DNA of 64,000 bases from Pseudomonas gozinkensis (GTDB taxonomy: Bacteria > Pseudomonadota > Gammaproteobacteria > Pseudomonadales > Pseudomonadaceae). A program made the position numbers and the translations under genes. Numbering within the stretch: position 1 is the stretch's first letter; the number at the start of each line of letters is the position of its first letter. The notes below the pieces were generated by a model, which did no database searches, was not told where the DNA came from, and worked only from the letters and a program-made list of their open reading frames with translations. The stretch is taken from the NCBI RefSeq assembly GCF_014863585.1, contig NZ_CP062253.1, positions 5,145,001 to 5,209,000 on the forward strand. Direction: 5' to 3'. Positions 43,245 through 51,989 of the stretch are shown one piece after another.

Positions 43245-43841
43245 ATGGCTTTCGAATTGCCGCCGCTGCCTTACGCACACGATGCCCTGCAGCCGCACAT
43301 TTCCAAGGAAACCCTGGAATTCCACCACGACAAGCACCACAACACCTACGTCGTGAACCTGAACAACCTGGTGCCAGGCACCGAGTTCGAAGGCAAGACC
43401 CTGGAAGAAATCGTCAAGACTTCCTCGGGCGGCATCTTCAACAACGCCGCTCAGGTCTGGAACCACACCTTCTACTGGAACTGCCTGGCGCCAAACGCCG
43501 GCGGTCAACCAACCGGCGCACTGGCTGAAGCCATCAACGCGGCTTTCGGTTCGTTCGACAAGTTCAAGGAAGAGTTCAGCAAAACCTCGATCGGCACCTT
43601 CGGTTCCGGCTGGGGCTGGCTGGTGAAAAAGGCTGACGGTTCTCTGGCTCTGGCCAGCACCATCGGCGCCGGCAACCCGCTGACCAGCGGCGACACCCCG
43701 CTGCTGACCTGCGACGTCTGGGAACACGCTTACTACATCGACTACCGTAACCTGCGTCCTAAGTACGTCGAGGCGTTCTGGAACCTGGTCAACTGGAAGT
43801 TCGTGGCCGAGCAGTTCGAAGGCAAGACCTTCACCGCTTAA
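43245..43841 (+). CDS. sodB: iron superoxide dismutase
   Basis: A 198-residue cytosolic Fe-SOD that dismutates superoxide to H2O2 and O2. Metal ligands are His27 ([13 protein letters not shown] region), His74 ([12 protein letters not shown]), and Asp/His in [11 protein letters not shown]. The Gln in NNAAQVWNH is the Fe-type second-shell residue. The TAGGAG ribosome-binding site is 9 bases upstream. Pseudomonas sodB is normally repressed under iron limitation by PrrF small RNAs; no sequence proof of that was sought here. A strong terminator follows. Confidence 0.97.
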   Translation: MAFELPPLPYAHDALQPHISKETLEFHHDKHHNTYVVNLNNLVPGTEFEGKTLEEIVKTSSGGIFNNAAQVWNHTFYWNCLAPNAGGQPTGALAEAINAAFGSFDKFKEEFSKTSIGTFGSGWGWLVKKADGSLALASTIGAGNPLTSGDTPLLTCDVWEHAYYIDYRNLRPKYVEAFWNLVNWKFVAEQFEGKTFTA

Positions 43842-43855
43842 GCTGCACGCCAGAC

Positions 43856-43883
43856 AAAAACCCGGCTATTGCCGGGTTTTTTT
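43856..43883 (+). terminator. intrinsic terminator of sodB
   Basis: CCCGGC / GCCGGG stem with a TATT loop, flanked by A5 and seven Ts, 15 bases after the stop. Confidence 0.93.
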
Positions 43884-43901
43884 ATGCCCGCGTTTTTTAA
43901 T

Positions 43902-44004
43902 GATCGTTCCCACGCTCCGGCGCGGGAATGCCTCCGGGGACGCTCTGCGTCCAGTGACGCGGAGCGCCAGGGGCTGCATTCCCGCGCGGAGCATGGGAAC
44001 GATC
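43902..44004. repeat. long dispersed inverted repeat, family B copy 3
   Basis: Diverged copy with outer gatcgttccca(c) arms and inner ggacgctctgcgtcc elements. The remainder of the gap (44005-44320) before bifA contains nothing I can name and is probably its promoter and leader. Confidence 0.8.
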
Positions 44005-44320
44005 AATTTCGTGCTGGCTTCAAACCTTCGGTAGCTCCTGCCAGGAATAGCGCTTCTCTCACGATGAAAGCTGTCTGCAGCTGCTTGCTGCTGTGCCACG
44101 GCGAACTAACATCAAAAGAGGAAAAATTGTCCAAAGCCGCTCAAGTTGGGGACCGAAACTACCGACACAGTACAAATAGGGCAAATACTCCAGACAGCAG
44201 CATTTCGGCCAAGGCCACGGACAAATTTTCCGCGGCTTGATTGTCCCTTTGACTGCCAACACGGGATTGCCAATACTCATTGCAACTTGACGCTACCCGC
44301 ACGGAACAAGGAATAACCCT

Positions 44321-46372
44321 TTGAAGCTGGAACTCAAGAACAGCTTGTCGGTGAAGTTGCTCCGGGTCGTGCTCCTGTCGGCATTGATCGTCGGCGTGGT
44401 CTTGAGCTGCGCGCAGATCGTCTTCGATGCCTATAAAACACGCCAGGCCGTCGCCGGCGACGCCGAACGCATTCTCGACATGTTCCGTGATCCCTCCACC
44501 CAGGCGGTCTATAGCCTGGACCGGGAGATGGGCATGCAGGTGATCGAAGGCCTGTTTCAGGACGACGCCGTGCGCCAGGCCTCCATCGGCCATCCCAACG
44601 AAGCGATGCTCGCGCAGAAATCCCGTGAGCTGCAGCATTCCAACAGCCGCTGGCTGACCGACCTGATCCTCGGCCAGGAACGCACGTTCACCACCCAACT
44701 GGTGGGACGCGGGCCCTACAGCGAATATTACGGCGACCTGAGCATCACCCTCGACACGGCCACCTACGGTCAGGGTTTCATTGTCAGCTCGGTGATCATC
44801 TTCATTTCCGGCGTATTGCGCGCCCTGGCCATGGGCCTGGTGCTGTATCTGGTCTATCACTGGCTGCTGACCAAACCGCTGTCGCGGATCATCGAGCACC
44901 TCACCGAGATCAACCCGGACCGCCCCAGCGAACACAAGATTCCGCAGCTCAAGGGCCACGAAAAAAACGAACTGGGAATCTGGATCAACACCGCCAACCA
45001 GTTGCTCGAATCCATCGAACGCAACACCCACCTGCGCCACGAGGCGGAAAACAGCCTGCTGCGCATGGCCCAGTACGATTTCCTCACCGGCCTGCCGAAC
45101 CGCCAGCAATTGCAGCAGCAACTGGACAAGATCCTGGTGGATGCCGGCAAGCTGCAACGGCGGGTCGCCGTCCTTTGCGTAGGTCTGGACGATTTCAAGG
45201 GCATCAACGAACAATTCAGCTATCAGACAGGCGACCAGTTGCTGCTGGCACTCGCCGACCGTCTGCGCGCCCACAGCGGTCGCCTCGGCGCCCTCGCCCG
45301 CCTCGGTGGCGACCAGTTCGCCCTGGTACAGGCCGATATCGAACAACCTTACGAAGCAGCGGAACTGGCGCAAAGCATCCTCGATGATCTGGAGGCGGCA
45401 TTCGCCCTCGATCATCAGGAAATCCGCCTGCGCGCCACCATCGGCATCACCCTGTTCCCGGAGGACGGCGACAGTACCGAGAAGCTGCTGCAGAAAGCCG
45501 AGCAGACCATGACCCTGGCCAAGACCCGCTCGCGCAACCGCTATCAGTTCTATATCGCCAGCGTGGACAGCGAAATGCGCCGCCGTCGCGAGCTGGAAAA
45601 AGACCTGCGCGATGCCCTGCTGCGGGATCAGTTCTACCTCGTCTATCAGCCACAGATCAGCTACCGCGATCACCGTGTGGTCGGCGTCGAGGCACTGATT
45701 CGCTGGCAGCATCCGGAACACGGTCTGGTGCCGCCGGACCTGTTCATTCCGTTGGCCGAACAGAACGGCACGATCATCGCCATCGGCGAATGGGTGCTGG
45801 ATCAGGCCTGCAAGCAACTGCGCGAATGGCACGATCAGGGTTTCGTCGACCTGCGCATGGCGGTCAACCTGTCCACCGTGCAACTGCACCACGCCGAGCT
45901 GCCACGGGTGGTCAACAACCTGTTGCAGATGTACCGTCTGCCACCGCGCAGTCTGGAGCTGGAAGTCACCGAAACCGGCCTGATGGAAGACATCAGCACC
46001 GCCGCCCAGCACCTGCTGAGCCTGCGCCGCTCCGGCGCCCTGATCGCCATTGACGACTTCGGAACCGGCTACTCCTCGCTGAGCTATCTCAAGAGTCTGC
46101 CGCTGGACAAGATCAAGATCGACAAGAGTTTCGTCCAGGACCTGCTGGATGACGACGATGACGCGACCATCGTTCGCGCCATCATTCAACTGGGCAAGAG
46201 CCTGGGCATGCAGGTGATCGCCGAGGGCGTGGAAACCGCCGAACAGGAAACCTACATCATCTCCGAAGGCTGCCACGAAGGTCAGGGCTACCACTACAGC
46301 AAACCGCTGCCGGCGCGGGAGCTGAGCGTTTATCTCAAGCAGGCCCAGCGCAGCAACGCGGCCATCCTCTGA
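44321..46372 (+). CDS. bifA: c-di-GMP phosphodiesterase BifA (degenerate GGDEF + EAL)
   Basis: A 683-residue membrane protein from a TTG start with AAGGA about 8 bases upstream. TM helix 1 (residues 11-31), a periplasmic segment, TM helix 2 (about 150-175) and a HAMP-like linker come first. The GGDEF domain has the signature changed to GGDQF, so it is expected not to make c-di-GMP. The EAL domain is intact (VEALIRWQHPEHG, NLSTVQLHH, IDDFGTGYSSLSYLKSLPLDKIKID). BifA lowers c-di-GMP, favouring swarming and biofilm dispersal. It is next to sodB, as in PAO1 (memory). Confidence 0.92.
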   Translation: MKLELKNSLSVKLLRVVLLSALIVGVVLSCAQIVFDAYKTRQAVAGDAERILDMFRDPSTQAVYSLDREMGMQVIEGLFQDDAVRQASIGHPNEAMLAQKSRELQHSNSRWLTDLILGQERTFTTQLVGRGPYSEYYGDLSITLDTATYGQGFIVSSVIIFISGVLRALAMGLVLYLVYHWLLTKPLSRIIEHLTEINPDRPSEHKIPQLKGHEKNELGIWINTANQLLESIERNTHLRHEAENSLLRMAQYDFLTGLPNRQQLQQQLDKILVDAGKLQRRVAVLCVGLDDFKGINEQFSYQTGDQLLLALADRLRAHSGRLGALARLGGDQFALVQADIEQPYEAAELAQSILDDLEAAFALDHQEIRLRATIGITLFPEDGDSTEKLLQKAEQTMTLAKTRSRNRYQFYIASVDSEMRRRRELEKDLRDALLRDQFYLVYQPQISYRDHRVVGVEALIRWQHPEHGLVPPDLFIPLAEQNGTIIAIGEWVLDQACKQLREWHDQGFVDLRMAVNLSTVQLHHAELPRVVNNLLQMYRLPPRSLELEVTETGLMEDISTAAQHLLSLRRSGALIAIDDFGTGYSSLSYLKSLPLDKIKIDKSFVQDLLDDDDDATIVRAIIQLGKSLGMQVIAEGVETAEQETYIISEGCHEGQGYHYSKPLPARELSVYLKQAQRSNAAIL

Positions 46373-46478
46373 AACCTCCCTGCAAAACCCGGCAAAACCC
46401 TTGATCTGTCAGGCGTGGTCTACGCTGTTCATCCAGCGCAAACCTCGCGCAAATAGGAAATATTTCCAGCTACAACCC

Positions 46479-46509
46479 TTTACACATAATGCGAAAGATT
46501 TGCATTATG
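46479..46509 (+). promoter_or_regulatory. icmP promoter with Fur-box-like inverted repeat
   Basis: TTTACA (46479-46484) and CATTAT (46503-46508), 18 bases apart, form a plausible sigma-70 promoter. A 25-base inverted repeat (arms CATAATGCGAA and TTTGCATTATG, 10 of 11 paired) fills the spacer and the -10 region, the usual place for a Fur repressor. A separate perfect palindrome GGAAATATTTCC lies at 46456-46467. Confidence 0.6.
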
Positions 46510-46568
46510 TCGCAGCTTTTGCGCACCCCCGCGCCTGTCCACTCAATTACCGAAGCAGGATGTTCGCC

Positions 46569-47915
46569 ATGATTCGTATGCCTCTGGCTACCGCCAGTCT
46601 GCTGGCCATCGCTATTTCCCTCGCCGGTTGCGGCGAAGGTAAAGACAAAGAAAAGGCCGCCGCTCCTGCGCCGACTCCGGCTGCGAGCACCGCTGCACCG
46701 GCTGCGCCTGCTGCTGCCGGTAAAGTCGACGAGGCCGCCGGCAAAGCCGTTGTCTCGCACTACGCCGACATGGTCTTCGCCGTTTACAGCGATGCCGAAT
46801 CCACCGCGAAAACCCTGCAAACCGCCATCGACGCGTTCCTCGCCAAGCCGAACGCCGACACCCTGAAAGCCGCCAAGGCTGCCTGGGTCGCCGCCCGCGT
46901 TCCTTACCTGCAGAGCGAAGTATTCCGCTTCGGCAACACCATCATCGACGACTGGGAAGGTCAGGTGAACGCCTGGCCTCTGGACGAAGGCCTGATCGAC
47001 TACGTCGACAAATCCTACGAACACGCACTGGGCAACCCGGGCGCCACCGCCAACATCATCGCCAACACCGAAGTCCAGGTCGGCGAAGACAAGGTCGACG
47101 TCAAGGACATCACCCCGGAAAAACTCGCCAGCCTGAACGAGCTGGGCGGTTCCGAAGCCAACGTTGCCACCGGCTACCACGCCATCGAATTCCTGCTCTG
47201 GGGCCAGGACCTGAACGGCACCGGGCCTGGCGCCGGCAACCGTCCTGCGTCGGACTACCTGGAAGGCGCCGGCGCTACCGGCGGTCACAACGACCGTCGT
47301 CGTGCCTACCTGAAAGCCGTGACCCAGCTGCTGGTCAGCGACCTGGAAGAAATGGTCGGCAACTGGAAGCCGAACGTGGCCGACAACTACCGCGCCACCC
47401 TGGAAGCCGAACCGGCTGAAAGCGGCCTGCGCAAAATGCTGTTCGGCATGGGCAGTCTGTCCCTGGGCGAACTGGCCGGCGAGCGCATGAAAGTGTCCCT
47501 GGAAGCGAACTCCCCGGAAGACGAACAGGATTGCTTCAGCGACAACACCCACAACTCGCACTTCTACGATGCCAAGGGCATTCGTAACGTTTACCTGGGC
47601 GAGTACACCCGCGTCGACGGCACCAAAATGACCGGCGCCAGCCTGTCGTCGCTGGTGGCCAAGGTCGACCCGGCTGCCGACACCGCGCTGAAAGCCGATC
47701 TGGCCGCTACCGAAGCCAAGATCCAGGTCATGGTCGATCACGCCAACAAGGGTGAGCACTACGACCAGTTGATCGCCGCCGGCAACACCGCCGGCAACCA
47801 GATTGTCCGTGACGCCATCGCTTCGCTGGTCAAGCAGACCGGTTCGATCGAAGCCGCTGCCGGCAAACTGGGCATCAGCGACCTGAACCCGGACAACGCC
47901 GATCACGAGTTCTGA
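46569..47915 (+). CDS. icmP: imelysin-family lipoprotein (IcmP/IrpA-like)
   Basis: A 448-residue lipoprotein with lipobox LAGC (Cys near residue 21) and an alanine/proline linker. A full imelysin domain contains the GxHxxE motif (ATGYHAIEFLLWG), and a second half holds DDCFSDNTHNSH-like segments. Imelysins are helical-bundle periplasmic or outer-membrane proteins tied to iron acquisition; the P. aeruginosa homologue was named insulin-cleaving metalloprotease. ATG 46569 has AGGA 9 bases upstream; an ATG at 46560 is less likely. The Fur-like promoter fits iron starvation control. It starts the cassette reading through 51842. Confidence 0.88.
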   Translation: MIRMPLATASLLAIAISLAGCGEGKDKEKAAAPAPTPAASTAAPAAPAAAGKVDEAAGKAVVSHYADMVFAVYSDAESTAKTLQTAIDAFLAKPNADTLKAAKAAWVAARVPYLQSEVFRFGNTIIDDWEGQVNAWPLDEGLIDYVDKSYEHALGNPGATANIIANTEVQVGEDKVDVKDITPEKLASLNELGGSEANVATGYHAIEFLLWGQDLNGTGPGAGNRPASDYLEGAGATGGHNDRRRAYLKAVTQLLVSDLEEMVGNWKPNVADNYRATLEAEPAESGLRKMLFGMGSLSLGELAGERMKVSLEANSPEDEQDCFSDNTHNSHFYDAKGIRNVYLGEYTRVDGTKMTGASLSSLVAKVDPAADTALKADLAATEAKIQVMVDHANKGEHYDQLIAAGNTAGNQIVRDAIASLVKQTGSIEAAAGKLGISDLNPDNADHEF

Positions 47916-47932
47916 TCACAGCGTCCGCGTTA

Positions 47933-47960
47933 AAAAAGGCGACCTTAGGGTCGCCTTTTT
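47933..47960 (+). terminator. intrinsic terminator after icmP
   Basis: AAAAAGGCGACC stem, TTAG loop and complement ending in TTTTT, 17 bases after the stop. It separates icmP from the downstream cassette genes at least partly. Confidence 0.93.
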
Positions 47961-47994
47961 CATAACTATTTTTTGTGATGATGCTGATGGCCCC

Positions 47995-48084
47995 ATCGCT
48001 GGCAAGCCAGCTCCCACAGGTTTCCGGGTGTTTGCAAAATCCGTGTACGCCATCAATCACTGTGGGAGCTGGCTTGCCAGCGAT
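47995..48084. repeat. REPIN
   Basis: atcgctggcaagccagctcccaca and its complement about 40 bases apart, between icmP and the di-heme gene. Confidence 0.9.
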
Positions 48085-48208
48085 AGGCACACCTCGGTCT
48101 CAAGTGAAACCCTGCCGCAAATCAAGCAAACGATAATTCCTCTTATTCAAACCCCCTCGCCCTGTTAGACTTTGCGCCTTTAAATTCGCCCCTCTTGCAG
48201 GAAGTCTG

Positions 48209-49636
48209 ATGCCCTCGCTGCCTCTTCGCTTGTCCGCACTGTTTCTGGCCCTGGGCCTGAGTGCCTGCGATGACGCCCCGCGTTTCACCAAGGCCGAGCC
48301 GGGTGAGGCCCGTTCCGGCGGCGCGGCGACCGTGCGCAAGAGCGATCAGAACGCGTTTTCCCTGCCGTCGGCCAACCTGCCACCGTCGCGGCGGGTGGAC
48401 TTCAGTGTCGGCAACAGTTTCTTTCGCAGCCCGTGGGTGATCGCGCCGTCGACCACCACGGCCCGCGATGGCCTCGGCCCGCTGTTCAACACCAACGCCT
48501 GCCAGAATTGCCACATCAAGGACGGCCGTGGTCATCCGCCGACGCCGGATGCGGCCAACGCAGTTTCGATGCTGGTGCGCCTGTCGATTCCCGATGCGCC
48601 GGCCTATGCCAAGGTCATCGAACAGGTCGGCGTGGTGCCCGAGCCGGTCTACGGCGGCCAGTTCCAGGACATGGCCGTCCCCGGCGTCGCGCCGGAAGGC
48701 AAGGTGCGGGTCGATTACACGCCAGTGCCGGTCCGCTTCAAGGACGGCACCGAGGTCGAGTTGCGAAAACCGGTCTTGCAGATCACCCAGCTCGGCTACG
48801 GCCCGATGCACCCGGACACGCGTTTCTCTGCACGCATTGCACCGCCGATGATCGGCCTGGGCCTGCTCGAAGCGATCCCGGAAGAAGCGATCCTCGCCAA
48901 CGCCACCGCCCAGGCCAAAAAGAACAACGGCATCAACGGCCGGCCAAACCGGGTCTGGGACGATGAGCAGCAAAAGACCGTCATGGGCCGATTTGGCTGG
49001 AAAGCCGGCCAACCGAACCTCAATCAACAAAATGTTCACGCGTTTTCTGGTGATATGGGCCTCACCACGAGCCTGAGACCGTTTGATGACTGCACCGACG
49101 CGCAAACCGCCTGCAAACAGGCGCCGAACGGCAATGGCCCGGACGGCGAACCTGAAGTCAGCGACAATATCCTGCGCCTGGTACTGTTTTACAGCCGCAA
49201 CCTCGCCGTTCCTGCCCGCCGTGGGGTCAACGATGCGCAAGTGCTGGCCGGCAAGAATCTGTTTTTCCAGGCGGGTTGCCAGTCCTGTCACACGCCGAAA
49301 TACACCACTGCCGCCAACGCGGCCGAACCTGAACTGGCCAATCAAGTGATTCGCCCGTACAGCGATCTGCTGCTCCACGACATGGGCGAAGGCCTGGCGG
49401 ACAACCGCACCGAATTCCAGGCCTCCGGCCGCGACTGGCGCACCCCGCCGCTGTGGGGCATCGGCCTGACGCAGGCGGTCAGCGGCCACACCCAGTTTCT
49501 GCATGACGGCCGCGCCCGCAACCTGCTCGAAGCCGTGCTCTGGCATGGCGGCGAAGCGAAAGCGGCGCAGCAACAGGTTTTGTCTTTCAACGCCGAGCAG
49601 CGTGCCGCGCTGCTGGCGTTCTTGAACTCACTTTAA
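48209..49636 (+). CDS. di-heme oxidoreductase-like lipoprotein (DUF1111 family)
   Basis: A 475-residue lipoprotein with lipobox LSAC (Cys about residue 20). It has two CxxCH heme c sites, CQNCH in the N-terminal third and CQSCH in the C-terminal half, each in a cytochrome-like module (GLGPLFNTNACQNCHIKDGRGHPP; GKNLFFQAGCQSCHTPKY). The conserved tail LHDGRARNLLEAVLWHGGEA supplies further ligands, as in MauG/peroxidase-related proteins. It is sometimes called a thiol oxidoreductase, without proof. It sits between two imelysin genes, so a redox step in periplasmic iron or heme handling is likely (inference). Confidence 0.88.
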   Translation: MPSLPLRLSALFLALGLSACDDAPRFTKAEPGEARSGGAATVRKSDQNAFSLPSANLPPSRRVDFSVGNSFFRSPWVIAPSTTTARDGLGPLFNTNACQNCHIKDGRGHPPTPDAANAVSMLVRLSIPDAPAYAKVIEQVGVVPEPVYGGQFQDMAVPGVAPEGKVRVDYTPVPVRFKDGTEVELRKPVLQITQLGYGPMHPDTRFSARIAPPMIGLGLLEAIPEEAILANATAQAKKNNGINGRPNRVWDDEQQKTVMGRFGWKAGQPNLNQQNVHAFSGDMGLTTSLRPFDDCTDAQTACKQAPNGNGPDGEPEVSDNILRLVLFYSRNLAVPARRGVNDAQVLAGKNLFFQAGCQSCHTPKYTTAANAAEPELANQVIRPYSDLLLHDMGEGLADNRTEFQASGRDWRTPPLWGIGLTQAVSGHTQFLHDGRARNLLEAVLWHGGEAKAAQQQVLSFNAEQRAALLAFLNSL

Positions 49637-49662
49637 ACATTTAAAAGAATCGGGAGCCCGAC

Positions 49663-50727
49663 ATGTTCCGTCCCAAGCTGTTGTTCACCAGCCTTGCCGC
49701 ACTGGCCCTCGGCGCGTGCTCGCCGCAGGATCCGCAAGCGGTCACCTCGGCGGCCATCGCCAAATCGGTGATCCTGCCGACCTACACCCGTTGGGTCGAA
49801 GCCGACAAGCAACTGGCCGTCAGCGCCCTCGCCTACTGCCAGGGCAAAGAGTCGCTGGACACCGCCCGCGCCGACTTCCTGCACGCGCAGAAAGCCTGGG
49901 CCGAGCTGCAACCGCTGCTGATCGGCCCGCTGGCCGAGGGCAACCGTTCGTGGCAGGTGCAGTTCTGGCCGGACAAGAAAAACCTGGTCGGCCGTCAGGT
50001 CGAGCAACTGGTCGTCGCGCAGCCGCAGATCGATGCCGCCGCACTCGCCAAATCCAGCGTTGTGGTTCAAGGCCTGTCCGCTTACGAGTACATCCTGTTC
50101 GACGCCAAGCCTGACGTCGCCAACGACGCGCAGAAAGCCAAGTACTGCCCACTGCTGGTAGCCATCGGCGAGCGTCAGAAACAACTGGCCGAAGAGATTC
50201 TCAGCAGCTGGAACAACACCGACGGCATGCTCGCGCAGATGAGCAAATTCCCGAACCAGCGCTACGCCGACTCCCACGAAGCGATCGCCGATCTGCTGCG
50301 GGTACAGGTCACCGCCCTCGACACCCTGAAGAAAAAACTCGGCACGCCGATGGGCCGTCAGAGCAAGGGCGTCCCTCAGCCGTTCCAGGCTGACGCATGG
50401 CGCAGCCAGTCGTCCATGGAGTCGCTGGAAGCCAGCCTCGCAGCAGCCAAAACTGTCTGGGAAGGCGTCGACAACAAAGGCCTGCGCGGCCTGTTGCCGG
50501 CCGAGCAAAAGCCGCTGGCGGACAAGATCGATGCAGCCTACGCGGCGTCGCTCAAACTGTTCGGCAGCACTCAGCGCTCGTTGACCGAAATGCTCAACGA
50601 TGACGCCGGTCGCCAGCAGCTCAACGACATCTACGACAGCCTCAACGTCGTCCACCGCCTGCACGAAGGCGAGCTGGCCAAGGCGCTGGGCATCCAACTG
50701 GGCTTCAACGCCAACGACGGTGACTGA
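49663..50727 (+). CDS. second imelysin-family lipoprotein, GxHxxE motif changed
   Basis: A 354-residue lipoprotein (lipobox LGAC, Cys19) with an imelysin-type helical domain (ILPTYTRWVEADKQL, WQVQFWPDKKNLVGRQ, NVVHRLHEGELAKALGIQLGFNANDGD). The position of the GxHxxE motif reads GLSAYEYILF, so His is replaced by Tyr while the Glu position shifts. This suggests a non-identical metal or partner-binding role relative to IcmP. The ribosome-binding site GGGAG is 10 bases upstream. It overlaps or abuts the next gene. Confidence 0.85.
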   Translation: MFRPKLLFTSLAALALGACSPQDPQAVTSAAIAKSVILPTYTRWVEADKQLAVSALAYCQGKESLDTARADFLHAQKAWAELQPLLIGPLAEGNRSWQVQFWPDKKNLVGRQVEQLVVAQPQIDAAALAKSSVVVQGLSAYEYILFDAKPDVANDAQKAKYCPLLVAIGERQKQLAEEILSSWNNTDGMLAQMSKFPNQRYADSHEAIADLLRVQVTALDTLKKKLGTPMGRQSKGVPQPFQADAWRSQSSMESLEASLAAAKTVWEGVDNKGLRGLLPAEQKPLADKIDAAYAASLKLFGSTQRSLTEMLNDDAGRQQLNDIYDSLNVVHRLHEGELAKALGIQLGFNANDGD

Positions 50728-50741
50728 TGAGGGCACGTGCC

Positions 50742-51842
50742 ATGCTGCGACGCCAGGCTCTGACTTTAGGTAGTTTGCTGCTGGGAGCAGTGACACTGGG
50801 CGGCTGGACGCTGTTCAAACGCAAGGACCAAAGCCCGCTGCTGCTGTCGGCGCGGGACGACACCGACGGCAAGCATTACGCCGTCGGTTATCGGCTGGAC
50901 GGCACTCAGGTGTTCGCCACCGAAGTCGGCCAGCGCTGCCACGACATCATCAATCACCCGACGCTGCCGATCGCACTGTTCGTTGCCCGCCGGCCGGGCA
51001 CCGAGAGCTACCTGATCGACCTGCGCAACGGTGCATTGCTGCAGACCGTGACCTCGCAGCCGAACCGGCATTTCTACGGCCACGCGGTGATCCACCACAG
51101 CGGCGACTACCTGTACGCCACCGAAAACGACACCAGCGATCCGGGCCGTGGCCTGCTCGGGGTGTACAAATTCGAAGGCGAACGGCTGGTGCACAGCGGC
51201 GAGATTTCCACCCACGGTCTCGGCCCGCATCAGGTGTCGTGGATGCCCGACGGTGAAACCCTGGTGGTGGCCAACGGCGGGATCCGCACCGAGGCCGAAA
51301 GCCGGGTCGACATGAACCTCGACGCCATGGAACCGAGCCTGGTGCTGATGCAGCGCGACGGCACCCTGCTGAGCAAGGAAACCCTCGCCCAGCAGATGAA
51401 CAGCGTGCGGCATTTGGGGATCGCCAGCGACGGCACCATCGTCGCCGGCCAGCAATTCATGGGGCCTTCCCACGAACGCTCGGAGCTGCTGGCGATCAAG
51501 CGTCCGGGCCAGCCTTTCGTGGCGTTCCCGGTGCCGGACCATCAGCTGCAGTCGATGGGGCATTACACCGCCAGCGTCGCGGTGCACAGCGACCTGCGTC
51601 TGGTGGCACTGACCGCGCCGCGCGGCAACCGCTTCTTCATCTGGGACCTGGACAGTGGCGAAGTCCGTCTCGACGCGCCCTTGCCTGACTGCGCCGGCGT
51701 CGGTGCGGTGAAGGACGGCTTCGTCGTGACCTCCGGTCAGGGACGCTGCCGCTACTACGATTGCCGTCAGGACGATCTGTTGGCCAAACCGCTGGATTTG
51801 CCCGCAGGGCTCTGGGACAACCATCTTCATCTGATGGCCTGA
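50742..51842 (+). CDS. DUF1513 beta-propeller-like periplasmic protein
   Basis: A 366-residue protein from ATG 50742 (AGGG 8 bases upstream); ATG 50727, which touches the previous stop, is too close to its Shine-Dalgarno. The N-terminal MLRRQALTLGSLLLGAVTLGG looks like a twin-arginine leader. The body has repeated blades (HDIINHPTLPIALFVARRPG, HFYGHAVIHHSGDYLYATEND, GPHQVSWMPDGETLVVANGG), as in seven-bladed propellers, with many conserved His. Family function is unknown. It is the last gene of the imelysin/di-heme cassette, which points to iron or heme handling. Confidence 0.8.
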   Translation: MLRRQALTLGSLLLGAVTLGGWTLFKRKDQSPLLLSARDDTDGKHYAVGYRLDGTQVFATEVGQRCHDIINHPTLPIALFVARRPGTESYLIDLRNGALLQTVTSQPNRHFYGHAVIHHSGDYLYATENDTSDPGRGLLGVYKFEGERLVHSGEISTHGLGPHQVSWMPDGETLVVANGGIRTEAESRVDMNLDAMEPSLVLMQRDGTLLSKETLAQQMNSVRHLGIASDGTIVAGQQFMGPSHERSELLAIKRPGQPFVAFPVPDHQLQSMGHYTASVAVHSDLRLVALTAPRGNRFFIWDLDSGEVRLDAPLPDCAGVGAVKDGFVVTSGQGRCRYYDCRQDDLLAKPLDLPAGLWDNHLHLMA

Positions 51843-51847
51843 AATTC

Positions 51848-51880
51848 GCCGCCGACCGCTCGGTCGGCGGCCGCGCTTTT
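51848..51880 (+). terminator. hairpin after the DUF1513 gene
   Basis: Ten-base arms GCCGCCGACC and complement around GCTC, followed by CCGCGC and TTTT. Probably ends the cassette before the RND genes. Confidence 0.65.
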
Positions 51881-51989
51881 CTCCACCTTCCTCCCTTACA
51901 CCCGGTAAAAACTGGCAGTTGGAATCCCTGCCGGACTCGGGGTAATGTGCCCGCCTGTCTCGCCTGATTTTCTCCAAGGAACTGGAAAT

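Noticed and set aside
44159..46294. About 700-codon open frame antisense to bifA
   Set aside because: Shadow frame of a GC-rich gene with no recognisable domain. bifA has intact EAL motifs on the plus strand.
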